Assembly: GCF_033118175.1 (NCBI RefSeq)
Contig: NC_083703.1
Location: forward strand, 83,109,001 to 83,173,000
Direction of reading: 5' to 3'
DNA from: Dama dama
Taxonomy: Eukaryota > Chordata > Mammalia > Artiodactyla > Cervidae
DNA: 64,000 nt
Shown: positions 35,291 through 46,655 of the stretch, piece after piece
Position numbering within the stretch: position 1 is the first letter of the stretch
How the letters are laid out: each line of letters begins with the position of its first letter
The notes under the pieces: model-generated
Told to the model about the DNA's origin: nothing
What the model saw: only the letters and a program-made list of their open reading frames with translations
Database searches by the model: none
Position numbers and translations under genes: made by a program

Positions 35291-36235
35291 ATAAAAATTT
35301 GTTGTAAGTGAGGATGTAAGACTATGGGCAATTATTAGGGCTGTGGCTCCTATACAACTTCAAGGTGTTCGGGTAAGGTAGCAAAGTGCTATGTAGCTGA
35401 CAGAAGAGTAAGCAGTGAGTGATTTTAGGTCTGTCTGGCATAAGCAAATGGAGCTGGCTATAATCATGCCTCATAAGGACAATAGAATGAGTGGATACCC
35501 TATGAAGTCTGTTAGTGGGTTTCAAATTATTGTAATTCGTAATTTGTAGTATACCATGGCATCCAAAGTTTAGTAGTGCTGGCAGCATAGCCAGAACTCT
35601 GAAGCCTGCAATAGGGGCCTCTTCATGTGCTTTAGGTAGTCAACGGTGGAGGCCATAAAATGGTGTTTTTACTATAAAGGCAATTATGCATACTAACCAT
35701 ATGAAACCATTGGATCAAGAGTTGGATACCGATCGGGCTCAGCATTATAATAATTAAAGGTACTACTGTATTTTGAATGTAGACAAGTATTCCTAAGAGG
35801 GGGAGAGAACTTACTAGGGTATAAAATGAATAGAGACCTGCATTAAGGTGTTCTGCTTGATTTCCTCTTTGGGTAATGATAATGAGTGTTGAAACTAGTG
35901 TTGCTCCAAATAGAATATATAAAAGAATTAATATTATGGCAGTAAATGTTATAATTAAAGTAATTATAGTATGACTAGCAGTGATAATATATATTTATAT
36001 ATTTTTTCTGGTAGAGACTCTTTTAATACATGGTGTTGACGGTTAGTATAAGGGGTCATAACCATGTAGTTAAAATCAGTGGTGGTGTCCATAGGGAGTG
36101 GGAGAAAACTAATGAGAAATTGAGGCTGTTGTCATTGATTAAGGAGGAGTAGGCTTGTGAGTCTAATCAGTAGGCTATGCGTCGTTGTGTTAATTCAGAT
36201 TAACCTGATGATCAGGTTAGTGGTATTGTTGCTGA
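35291..36235 (-). pseudogene. NUMT segment 3: mitochondrial ND4
   Basis: The reverse complement encodes ND4-like text with stops, for example YGLHLWLPKAHEEAPIAGFR near 35600-35660, and the front of ND4 toward 36200. Gene order continues that of segment 2 (ND5 then ND4 in this reversed orientation), so the three segments are parts of one original insertion or one cluster. Confidence 0.88.
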
Positions 36236-36490
36236 CCACAATCTTGGCCTTCTCTGCCCGCTGAAGCTGAATAAAAGAACATGGAGACAGAGTCTGGAGG
36301 AAATAGAAAGCTGGCTTCAATTCTCAGCCGGCAGAGAGGGGAACCCAGCAGGCTCATGCCTCAAGACCTGTGCCTGCCCCCCTTGAGGAGTCTAGGGGCT
36401 CATAGAAGGAAGGGCTCACAGTCAGGAGGAAGTGTGATAAATAAAGGGGACAGGACTTTGATTTCTTCCTCTTGCATTTATTCACAGTCG
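36236..36490. other. Unassigned stretch right of the NUMT
   Basis: Contains an LTR-like run of text (ctgaataaaagaacatggag) but I could not assign it to a family. Confidence 0.3.
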
Positions 36491-36491
36491 C

Positions 36492-36722
36492 ATCAGTTCA
36501 GTTCAGTTGCTCAGTCATGTCTGACTGATGATGGGAAAGACTGAAGGCGGGAGGAGAAGGGGACGACAGAGGATGAGATGGTTGGATGGCCTCACCGACT
36601 CAATGGACATGGGTTTGAGTAAACTCCGGGAGTTGGTGATGGACAGGAAGGCCTGGTGTCCTGCAGTCCATGGGGTCGCGAAGAGTCGGACACGACAGAG
36701 CGACTGAACTGAACTGAAATCA
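36492..36722 (+). mobile_element. BovB 3' end with a short 5' inversion
   Basis: 36495-36525 is the BovB 3' terminus in reverse (gttcagttgctcagtcatgt). From about 36527 the same 3' region runs forward (gaaggcgggaggagaagggg to gagtcggacacgacagagcg). The two pieces meet without a spacer, giving an inverted structure of the kind made by twin priming. Confidence 0.75.
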
Positions 36723-36724
36723 CT

Positions 36725-38660
36725 TCAGTAGATTCTTCCAAGTGTGTAGCCCAGAGTGTTCTGCCTGAGGGAGCTGAGATCACACAGGTAAAACGTGTAA
36801 CAGCCCACAGGGTGTTCAGGACTGTGGAACTGACAGCCCTTCCTGGGCAGCCACGACCCTGAGCAGCGATGAGAGCCTCGCCCCTCGTGGTCCCAGGGAG
36901 AAGGAAGCTGATCGGCCTGCCGGCCGGTCCGAGCCACTACTGGGAGGTCCCTGTCTGCCCTGACCACTGGAGCGGCCCAGGGGGTCCACTCTCTCGGGCC
37001 CCACTGAGCCCCTGCCCCACACCCGTCTGGAGAGTCCTTCCAGGCAGTCGGGACGGGAATCTGTGGTGGGAACTCAGCAGAAAGCCGTGAGGGCAGCCGG
37101 GACCTTCCTTCACCGAGGACGTGAGATCGCCAGGTACACTGAGGCCACGCAGGTGGCGGGGAGGCCGTTTCAGATGGTGGTCTGTGCCGAGAAGGACACA
37201 GGACTCGGGGAGGCAGGGGCTGACGGGCGGCGAGCCCAGAGAGGCGCCTTCTTGGAGGAGGGGGGGATGCTCAGACTGAACTGCATCTGGGCCCGGAGCT
37301 CCAGCAGGGCCGGCCGGTGGGTGAGGAGGGCAAGGCCGGGGCTCGGCCACATGAGCGGTGCATCTGGCCTCTGGTAGAGTTTCTGCTCCCCACGGACTGG
37401 GGTTATTGTCTGTCTCCTCACGGCTGTCCCGTGCCTGGAACACGACCTGGCCAGAGGCAGGTGCTAAGCAAATATCTGTGAATGAGTGGCCGGTCCGAGT
37501 GTGGAGATGCGGAGGACAGGCGGCGTCAAGCTGCAGAGTGGGGGTTAAGTAGATTAGGAGGCCGAGAAGGGAGAGAGACATACAGGGTTTATGAGTCCGG
37601 ACTCCCAGCCCCCTTGGGCTCGGCTCCGCCCAAGCCCGTCTGTTCCCCAGACACTCTGTTTTCTACGGTACATTCCATCTGGCCTTCATTCACCTGCGTG
37701 TCCTGCCCTGCATGACTTAAAAGCAGCTCCAAGTCTGTTCCTCCCACCTGTGCCTGAAGCCTCTTTATGCTTAAGCTGGGGAATCCCAAGGGTGCCCCCT
37801 GAGATGGGGCCCCTTCCCTGCCCGGGGACGGGTGCTCCTTGTCTGTGCCGTGGGCTCTGCTCTCTGCAGTTGTCTGCCTGTTCGGGTGTCTGCCTGACCC
37901 AGGGCCGGGAGTGTTCATGGGTCGGTGTGTCCCCGCTGATTGTAGCAATCTGCCAGGCTGAGTCCTGCTGGCCTGCATCGTGACACTGCCATTTACTGGT
38001 GACACGGGGCCCACCCTGGAGCACCGCTGACCACGTGTCCACTGATCTCAGCTGGACCTCGCTGTTGGGCCGGGAGCCAGATGTTCAGTGCTGCTGGTGC
38101 CTGTGGGCATGGCTGCCATCACAAGCCTTCTCCTTGGGGCTCAGCGGCTGAGCCGTCAGGGCGTGTGCAGAATGTCTGCAGACCGGCACAGGGGGTCAGC
38201 GCTGGGCCTCAGCCAGAGAGCGGAGGCTCTGACGTGGGGCCTGCCCTCCATTAGGACACTTTCCGGCCTCCTGGGCTCTGTTTTCTCCGACCTTCGAGGA
38301 ATGGGCGGAGCTCCTGCGCTCATCCTGGCCCACCCGCTCCAGAGCTGCCCTCATAGACCTCCCCTGCATTGGGGTCTGACCAGTACATTCCTGGTCCCAG
38401 CACCAAGCCAGGGCGTCCCAGGGCCCCGCAGTTAAGGGGTCAGGGGAAGCAGAGCCGCTTTGTTTTGAGCTGGAGGGGGAGTCGTGTGGGTAGAGTTCTC
38501 ATTTCCTCCAGCGACACTTGTGGCTTACGGCGCCCAGGGCTCCCAGCCAGCCTGTGGGCCACCGTGGGACCCCGTCTCCTGTCGGGCGCTCTTCTGACTT
38601 ATTAGTCCATGTTCTGACTGCTCGGGACTTGGTGCTCCTGGGTTGAGTGTCTATTGTAAT
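36725..38660. other. GC-rich unassigned region
   Basis: Roughly 1.9 kb of GC-rich sequence with many overlapping open frames on both strands, the longest 214 residues on minus (36937-37581). None shows a domain, a family signature or consistent splice structure. Overlapping frames on both strands are expected in GC-rich DNA. I see no gene that I can support. Confidence 0.4.
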
Positions 38661-38669
38661 CGGCTAGGG

Positions 38670-38975
38670 TCTGGTTTTTTTTTTTTTTTTAATCAGTTTT
38701 TTTTTTTTTTTTGAAGTATAGCTGGTTTACAATGTGTTAATTTCTGCTCATAGCTCAGAGATACACTTATACACACTTCTTTTTAAAAATATTCTTTTAT
38801 AGTTCATCATTGGATACTGAATATTGTTCTCTGCTATGCAGCAGGGCCTTCTTTAACCATTCTACTTACAAAAGCTACATCTTTTGACCCCAGCCTCCCA
38901 CTCTGGTCCTCCACTGCCCCCTCCTCCTCAGAGAGCGCCAGTCTGTTCCCTCTGTCCCTGAGTCCATTTCTGTTT
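38670..38975 (-). mobile_element. Old L1-like 3' sequence (antisense)
   Basis: After a T-rich tract (38679-38712) the text gaagtatagctggtttacaa and the following 200 bases resemble ancient mammalian L1 3' sequence in reverse. Confidence 0.5.
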
Positions 38976-38984
38976 CATGTGTGT

Positions 38985-39085
38985 GTGTGCTCAGGTGTTC
39001 AGTTGTGTCTGATTCTTTGTGACCCCATGGACTGTAGCGCACCAGACTCTTCTGTCGATGGGATTCTCCAAGCAAGAATTCACCA
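38985..39085 (-). repeat. BovA-type SINE fragment
   Basis: ttcagttgtgtctgattctt, tgtgaccccatggactgtag and gattctccaagcaagaattc in reverse; the minisatellite begins at its end. Confidence 0.75.
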
Positions 39086-39086
39086 T

Positions 39087-39897
39087 TTGGTGAGTGCAGG
39101 CTTGTGGTCACTCTGACATGTCTCAGACCTCTCAGAGGCCATCCACTGGGTAAGTGCAGGCTTGTGGTCACTCTGGCCTGTCACAGACCTCTCAGAGGCT
39201 GTCCGCCCTGTGAGTGCAGGCTTCTGGTCACTCTGACCTGTCTCAGACCTCTCAGAGGCCATCCGCTGGGTGAATGCATGCTTGTGGTCACCCTGGTCTC
39301 TCACAGACCTATATCAGAGGCCATCCGCTGGGTGAGTGCAGACTCGTGGTCACTCTGACCTGTCACAGACCTATCAGAGGCTGTCCACTTGGTGAATACA
39401 CGCTTGTGGTCACTCTTCTCTGTCACAGACCTATCAGAGGCCATCTGCTGGGTGAGTGCAGACTCGTGGTCACTGTGGTCAGTCAGAGACCTCTCAGAGG
39501 CTGTCTGCTGTGAGTACAGGCTCATGGTTGCTTTAGTCTGTCACAGACCTCTCAGAAGCCACCTGATGGGTGAATGTGGGCTCCTGGTCACTCTGGTCTG
39601 TCACAAACCTGTCAGAAGATGCCCATGGGTGAATTCATGCTTGTGTCACTCTGGTCTGTTACAGAACTGTCAGAAGCCATCCACTAGGTGAATGCATGCT
39701 TGTGGTCACTCTGGTCCATCACAGACCTCTCAGAGGCCATCCACTGGGTGAGTGCAGGCTCGTGTTCACTCTGGCTTGTCACTGACCTCTCAGAGGCTGT
39801 CTGCTGTGAGTACAGGCTCATGGTTGCTTTAGTCTGTCACGGACCTCTCAGAAGCCATCTGCAGGGTGAATGTGGGCTCCTGGTCACTCTGGTGCAC
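39087..39897. repeat. Minisatellite, about 14 units of ~60 bp
   Basis: The unit contains gtgagtgcaggcttgtggtc, then actctgacctgtcacagacc and tctcagaggccatccgctgg. Unit starts fall at 39090, 39150, 39210, 39270, 39332, 39392, 39452, 39510, 39570, 39629, 39688, 39748, 39806 and 39866, so lengths are 58-62 bp. A two-unit block at 39481-39600 recurs at about 39777-39896, an offset of 296 bp or five units, which shows higher-order structure. Open frames across it on both strands are explained by a period close to a multiple of three. Confidence 0.95.
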
Positions 39898-39899
39898 AG

Positions 39900-41070
39900 T
39901 TTCCACAGGGCTGTCGAGAGGCACTGTGTGGCTGCCCCAGCTGCCGGCCACTTATTGCACTCTTGCTGCCCCCAAGCTACGTCTGGAGAAGGCTAATCCC
40001 AATGAGAAGCTACTTTCAGACTTCAGCTCACATCCCAGGAACTAGTCTTCCAGCCTAAGCAGGTCACTTGGGGTTTCCTGTGTTAGTGCTCACAGCTCAC
40101 ATCCCCTAGAGAGTGGGCCAGATCTGGGGGCACATGTCCTCTGCTGGTAAAACTGACATTAGACTGTGTTCCCAGGCATGGACCACAAGGAGTGATGGGA
40201 GAACGTCTGCCCTACCTGCATGGAGGCACTGTGCCCCCAGCCCCTGCCTTCTCCCCATTCAGGTATGGAATGTGGGAGAGCAGGAGGGGGAACCTGGGTC
40301 CCCAGTGAGACCCTCTCAGCAGAGCTGGGCCTGGGTCAGGCTTGGAGGGTGTGACCGAGAGTTTGCTGGACAGGACGCCACATTTAGAGGGCCTCCTACA
40401 GTGCAGGTTTCAGGGCTACATAGCAACTAAGTGCAGAGCATGGTGGCTGAGCTGACGGCTGTGGATCCTGCAGGCTGAACGCTGAGCCCTGAACGTTGGA
40501 AGGTTGTCTGGAGTCACAGGACCTGCTTGCTCTCTCTGCTGAGATGATCTCAATGGGGACCCAGGTTCCCCCTCCTACTGTGTAGAAGGTATCAAACTGA
40601 AGCCACTTCTCATGGTGAACCCTGAGGAAACTCAGGAAAGAAAAGAATACCTGCTTTCCAGCAGCCATCAGACTGCAGCCACTCCCCACTGTGATCCCCG
40701 AGGAAACTCAGGAAGGGGAAGTCAGGATGCTGGTCCCAGGTGGTAAGGTGTGTATCAAAGGGGATGATTTCAGCGAGATGGCTGGTGTGTCTTCCCACAC
40801 ATAGAAAAGTGCTAAGTTCCTTAACTTTAGATGCTGCCCCCTGGTTTTGAAGTCCTAAAAGATTTGTACTGAATAAAACAACTCTCAACACCTGTATTAT
40901 AATATTATTATGTCTATACATATGAAGTAGAGACTTTCCAAAGAACAACAAGAGACAAATCTCAACATTCAGAACACTGGCACCAGTGGTGGGCACTCCC
41001 CAAAAGATGCAACTAATGGGGCAATTAGAACATTCATTACCCCTTTTCCCATAAGATTGTGGAATGGATG
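39900..41070. other. Unassigned region with inverted repeat and short internal duplication
   Basis: 40280-40321 and 40537-40578 are inverted copies (left arm aggagggggaacctgggtcc). 40597-40638 and 40673-40714 are direct copies of an approximately 42-base unit (ends gaggaaactcaggaa). No gene recognised. Confidence 0.6.
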
Positions 41071-41071
41071 C

Positions 41072-41530
41072 TGTTACTGGGGAATTGTTACAGGGAAGAA
41101 CAAAATCTGACTGATGTTGAATGTTTTACTCTAACCTTTGCTTCCTGTTGGTCTGTTTGCTACAGAGATCCTGTCCATACATAATGGCCTGCCTCAGGAC
41201 ACCCCGACCCTCTGCCTCTGTCCAGGACCTGTCCACCTGTGGATGGCTACCGGAGGGAGAACATAACACATCTCCTCCCGAGGCCGGCCATTCCAGGAGA
41301 TGTTTGCCAGATTAATGGCCTTTTTACTGTATTTCCTCACCTCCCACCTCTGTGTTCTATAAAAGACACTGGCATCCAGAACCTGACAAGATGGTTTCTT
41401 CAAGATAATAGTCTGCTATCTTCTCAGTCTTCTGGCTTTCGAAGTAAGGTCATATTCCTTGCCTCAGCACCTCGCCTCTGATTTATTGGCCTGTGGTGAG
41501 GCATGCAAAGTGAGCTTGGACTTGGTAACA
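41072..41530 (+). mobile_element. Probable solo LTR
   Basis: Starts tgttactgg and ends acttggtaaca, giving short inverted TG...CA ends. It contains a TATA-like box (ctataaaagacactggcatc near 41356) with downstream R/U5-like text. No primer-binding site or internal retroviral sequence follows, and I found no clear target-site duplication. The left edge could instead be at 41086 (tgttacaggg). Confidence 0.5.
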
Positions 41531-41699
41531 ATCCCACATGTCTTGCAGTCAAAAAATCAAAACATAAAATGGAAGCAATATTGTAAGAGATTCAATAAAG
41601 ACTCTGAAAATGGGCCATATAAAAAGATCTGAAACCAAAAAAAAAAAAAAAAAAAAAAAGATCTGAAACCAAAAACCAGAAGGAACTCAGTGGTTGTCT

Positions 41700-42810
41700 G
41701 AAATATTTAGAAAGGATTTAGTACCCCTCTTGCCCATATCCCCTGAAGCCACAGTAGACAGTTAGGCCCTGTCCATTCAGGACACTGTCTCCAGACCCCA
41801 GCTGGAGGTGCTCTGCCCCCAGTGCCCACCTGGGCCTCAGGAGTAGAAGAAACACAACCTAGGGGGTCTCCTCTCTGGTCTATGGGAGCCTCACACCAGC
41901 CACACTGTCTCCCTGCCCATAATAAATAAAGAGGGTTGTCAGCACCTGGATGAGTGATTCTGTGGGCACCTGGACTGCTTTGTCCTTGTGAGATTTGGTA
42001 TGAAGACCACACAGAAGGGGAACCAGCCAAGAGGGATCCAGGGAGCAGTGAACCCCTCTTCACAGGGACCCTGTGAGGCCCAAGACTCGCTCTGCCCACC
42101 CTGTTCTGACTTTTGGGAACTGGTCTGTGTCATTCTCTGGGCAGGAGGTGGGAAGGACAACCCGGTCTCTCTTCCACCTCCTGAGACCCAGGTGGGCACC
42201 AGGAGAAGCAGCCCTCCACCTGGGGTCCAGAGAGCGTGTCCTGAATGCACAGGGCCTATCCGGTCAGTGAGGCCGGCCCTCGTCCACAGTGCACTGACCT
42301 GCTGCAGGGTCTCGGGTTCCCTGGCATCCAGCTCCCCCATCGCCAACCCCAGCTTGGTGTCTTGGGGCCCCTCATTGGCGGGCACCCAGCAGGTGAAAGC
42401 TGCATGCCCAGAGAGAAGGAGGAGAAGCCGGTGGGGCAGGGGTCCAGTATGGAGTGTCCAAGGCCCCTCTGCTCCCCCAGGAACACCCAGCCCCGCCTGC
42501 CGTGGGCTTTGTCCTCTTCAGTATGTGTCTTTGTGGCTGATGTTGCCAAACACCTTCCCCTGGAAGAGAAGGCTCCATGACCGTGGAAGGGGTGGAGGTG
42601 AGGAGGTGCTGTAGCCCTAAACCCAGAGAGCTTCAGAACTAACTTCCCTGAGCCCTGAACGTTCTGCCTGTTACATCTGTACCAACCGAGGCCAAGATCC
42701 AGGCAGATTCTCTGTGGAAACACTTTTCTGTCCAACAAGCGAGGTCTTGTTAACCCACAGCTGAACCCCGAGACGTGGGACGTGCTGTAACTGTGGAGAC
42801 TGCAGGGAAG
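41700..42810. other. Unassigned GC-rich region with an 85-bp inverted repeat
   Basis: The arm at about 41765-41850 (ccctgtccattcaggacact...) is the imperfect reverse complement of about 42171-42256 (...tgtcctgaatgcacagggc). Frames of 110-208 residues on both strands cross it. None carries a recognisable domain. Confidence 0.5.
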
Positions 42811-43289
42811 GTGTTTGAGAGGCTTCTTCCCGGGCGGCTCCCCGAGGCCCCTGGAGTTACTGGACCCAGAGGCGGAGCACTCGCACTTCTCTCCTCACTG
42901 CAGGCCAGACGGTGCCCCCAACCACACAGCCCTACTCCTCTGCCTCCTTGAGTTCAACAGAAACCCCCCAGTCACGAGGCCAAAGCGCAGTTTTCTTGAT
43001 GAGCAGAGTAGAGGCCAGTGGGAAGGGGGGTGGAAGCTGAAAGCTTCTTTGTAGAAGAAAAACACGGACCTGTGTTCCCGTGTGTGGTGGCGGGATGCTG
43101 CAGTAATTGATGTTCCCCACACATACGGGTGGGTTTTAGTTTCTGTATTTTCAAAATTTCTTCTTTCTTAAACAGCTGCATATTATGAGAAAATTTTGCA
43201 ATCAACCATGAGCACTTGCAAAATAAGATCTTTTGTTTTTTCTTTTCCTAAAATGTTGCAGTTTTCTATGGTGACAGATGAACCGCCTC

Positions 43290-43440
43290 TTATTTTTAAT
43301 TGTTCATTTAATTGGCTGAGCTGGGTCTTAGCTGTGGCATGCAGGCCTTCAGTTGCAGCATGTGGGAAATAGTGCCCTGACCAGGGATTGAACGTGGCCC
43401 CCTTTGTTGGGAGCTGAGTCCTAGCCCCTGGATCAGCAGA
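43290..43440 (-). repeat. CHR-type SINE (antisense)
   Basis: ggctgagctgggtcttagct, tagtgccctgaccagggatt and tagcccctggatcagcagag form a reverse CHR signature. Confidence 0.7.
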
Positions 43441-43464
43441 GAATGCTGCGATCTCCTACTTAAA

Positions 43465-43745
43465 GCAAGGTTATTTATTTATTTTCGGCTGCTCGGTCTC
43501 CGCTGCTGTGCGGGCTTGTCTCTGGCTGTCGGGCGTGGGGGCTGCTCTCTCGTTTCTGCGCTGAACTTCTCCCTGTGGCGGCTGCCCTGGTTGGGAAGCA
43601 GAGACTCTAGGCTCTTGGGCTGCAGTAGTTGTGAACGGACTTAGTTGCTCCACGGCACGTGGGGTCTTCCCAGATCAGGGATTGAACCCGTGTCTCCTGC
43701 ATTGGCAGGTGGATTCTTAACCACAGCACCACCAAGGGAGTCATT
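43465..43745 (-). repeat. CHR-type SINE, longer copy (antisense)
   Basis: From ttatttatttattttcggct to gattcttaaccacagcacca, with the central cttgggctgcagtagttgtg and the gatcagggattgaacccgtg block. Confidence 0.8.
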
Positions 43746-46390
43746 CCCCTCTCTGCTTCCAGCCAACATCCCATTTTAAAAAAAGGCTAAAAATAATCTG
43801 TTTAGTAAGTTTTCAGAAGTCGGAGCTCTGAGGTCAGCGTCTGTGGTGTCAGTCTCCCAAAGGCATCTTGGCTTCAGATACTGGCTGGGCTCATGAGTCC
43901 AGAAAGCAGGGCAGGTCTGGTGGCTGAAGACAGGCTTGGCCTCTGGAGCTCTGCCCTCACCGACTCACCCAGGGTCCCCGAGCCCCAGCAGCCAAGCAGA
44001 GCCGCGCGCAGGCGGGGCTGGTACAGCCTCGGGGCCGCCGTGGTCAGGGTGGAGTGTGCGGCGGAGGCAGCTGGCTGTCCGTCCCGTGACTGCTGGTGTC
44101 CTGTGTGACCGTGCAGGGCAGTCCCGGTGTCAGGTGGGGCCTGGCCGCTGTCCTGGGGACAGGATGGGACCTCAGAGAGCTCGCATCCCTACTCCCCATC
44201 TCCCAGCTCTGGTTCAGATCGTGGATTGTGGCTGCTGGCAGCTCCCTGGGCTGGGAAGCTGTGTAAAGCATCAACCCCCTTGCTCAAGGTCAGCTGAGAC
44301 CCCCAGCTCTGGGGTCACACACCATCTGTGCCACCATCCAGGTCATCCCACTTCTGTGAGGGAGGGCCTGTGTGGGGCTTGGGTGATGGGGGATTTGGGG
44401 GTGTTGTGGGCTGGCCCCAGGAGTCAGCTTTTTGAGGGGAGGGGAGGGAGAAGTTTTGACCTGCTCAGGGTTCCAGGGGATTCCAGGCCCAGCTCTGGTC
44501 GGAGGTGCAGGTGAGAAGCCCCTGCAGGTTTATGGGTCCCCACCGTTTTCAGTTGAAGCCCCTCTGCCTGCACCACCCCTAACTCTCCCTCCCGTGGCCC
44601 CGGCCTGAAGCCACAGAAGATGGGGAGTTTACGTGGCTTCCCTTCCTGTAAGGAAACCAAGCCACAGACAAACACGTTCCTTTAAGAAAGCATGACAGAA
44701 ACAGGAAAATAATAGTGGGTGGTTATCACTGACACGGTTCATGTAGAGACGCTTCACAGGCCTGGCACATGGAGGGAACTGAGGGCCATTGCCCCCAGTC
44801 CTAGACTTCACACCCTCCGGCCCCTGCCCCGTGGCCCACTCTCCCCTTGGTGTCTTCTGGTGGCTGGGCGGACTTCAGCCTCCTGAACCCCTTCTGGAAG
44901 GATCAGGCCAGGGCAGAGGTCATTCACAGAGGGGAGGGTGTGGTCAACCTTAAGAACCCCATTGCCCCCACTCTGTGTCGGAGCTCAGTTCTGGGTCTGA
45001 GCAAGCGTGGCTTCCTGGTGCTGTCCCCACCCTCACTCACCCAAGGTGGAGGGGCTTTGTGCCCACCTTGTCCCCTCGTGCAACCTGGTCACCCCGGGAC
45101 CCGTGCTGTGTGTGCATCTGCCCTGCTCACAGCGCACCCCGGGGGCCCATCAGACTTCACTCATGAAAGGGAAGTGTAAGGATGAACTTTTCCATGGTTA
45201 AGAATTTCAAGGTCGCGACAGCGTTGCCCACAGCGAACGGGCACAGGTACGAGGCCCATGCAGAGAGAAGCCACGGTGTGGGCTTCAAGGACCCTGCGTG
45301 TGGGGGTGGGATGGGGGCCAGACAGGGAGTTCCCGCAAACGCGGCTCCAGGCTCTGTTCTCGGCAGGGTGACCACTGTGGGCACTGCCTGTCTGCGGAGG
45401 GGCCCTGGGGCTGCCCAGCCCAGCAGGAATGGCAGGGGTGGGAAGGGAGGTCACCCTCTCTTAGCACCCCTGACCTCACACCCCCTCATCAGGGCAGCCC
45501 AGTGCCTAAACAGCCCCTTCCTCGTCTAGCTCTGAAGACCTGGTAGGTGTGGGGGATGGAGGGATGCAGAAAACAAAATTCTGTAAAGCAATTATCCTTC
45601 TATTAAAAAACAAAAAAGATTAAAGAAAAAACCACAAAGGACAGCAACAGTGGGGCTTCCGTTCTCAGCCAGCCTCTCACAGATTCCGCCTGTGCTTACA
45701 CATCAGACCAAAATGCTGGTGCTCCCACCCCGTATCACAGATGAGAATAGAGACACAGGGAGGTTGAGCATCTTGCCCCAGCTCACAGAGCTGCTGAGGG
45801 CAGGGCTGAGAACTGGACCCCTGTGGTCGACTCTGGTGTCCAGATGCTGTGATGACCCCGAGGGAGCAGGAGAGACCAGACGCCCCATGCTGAGCCAGGC
45901 GTGCATGCATACACACACACGTGCAGGTGGCCTTCACCTTTGATGCTACAGAAGTCAGAGGGAACCAGAGGGCCACCAGGAGAGGCCAAAGGAGAGTCAT
46001 GATCTATAAGGAGGAGAGGCCACAGTTCCCAGGAGGCCGGGGAATTATCTTCTCTGGTGAGTCTGTCACAAACCCTAGATTCCTGTCCCTGGACCCAGGA
46101 ACTGACTGTCCAGTGACCTAATTGACTTGGCTCCAGAATTATGCCTTCCCAGGGGTTCAGCTATGACTGGACTCCACTACTGTCAGTGATAAGGGGGGAA
46201 TGAGTACATAGTCTGGGCTTCAGATTTGTTTGGAGACAAAATTTCTTAGAAGAGGAGTACTAAAAAACCACGAAGGCAATTGGCATGAACATCTCCAGAA
46301 CACTTAAGAAACCCTCTGCAGTTTATCTACCTCCTCTCCTGTCATGAAGTTGGAAGGTCTATTTAACAAGTAATTCTGTGCTTATCACAC
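43746..46390. other. GC-rich unassigned region downstream of PRDM9-B
   Basis: Many overlapping frames of 60-190 residues on both strands. No family signature, splice structure or RNA gene recognised. A short CA-rich microsatellite lies near 45909-45922. Confidence 0.4.
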
Positions 46391-46394
46391 TCTT

Positions 46395-46540
46395 TGTTTA
46401 AAATATTTATTATATTTTTATTTATTCGGCTGTGCTGTGTCTTAGTTGCAGCCTGTGGGAGCTAGTTCCCCAATCAGGTATTGAACGTGGGTCTCTGTAT
46501 TGGAGTCTTGGCAACTGGACCACATGGGAAGTCTCTCGTG
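46395..46540 (-). repeat. CHR-type SINE just 3' of the PRDM9-B stop codon
   Basis: Reverse signature ggctgtgctgtgtcttagtt, gagctagttccccaatcagg, tggaccacatgggaagtctc. It lies about 115 bp beyond the terminal stop of PRDM9-B, so it would be in or next to the 3' UTR; it supplies TTTATT (AATAAA on minus) near 46415-46425. Confidence 0.7.
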
Positions 46541-46655
46541 ATACTCCTGGGGATAGTAACGGGTCACAGACATCCTCTGAGGCCCCCTTAGAGCTGAAGC
46601 ATGGGGTGACTGCAGTAATCCTCCTGTGGCTAAGGTGTGGTTTGTTGGTCACGAC

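Noticed and set aside
31084..36235. Functional mitochondrial genes or mitochondrial contamination
   Set aside because: Frames contain stops and indels, gene order has deletions, and nuclear retroelements are inserted within the segments, so this is an old nuclear copy.
36937..37581. 214-residue minus-strand open frame
   Set aside because: It lies in GC-rich DNA where other frames are also open on both strands, with Pro/Gly/Arg-rich composition and no domain or splice context.
39087..39897. Possible CRISPR-like array
   Set aside because: The units are continuous without unique spacers, and the window is vertebrate nuclear DNA; it is a minisatellite.
39104..39996. Chain of open frames on both strands
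   Set aside because: They are produced by the 60-bp tandem repeat, whose period is mostly a multiple of three.
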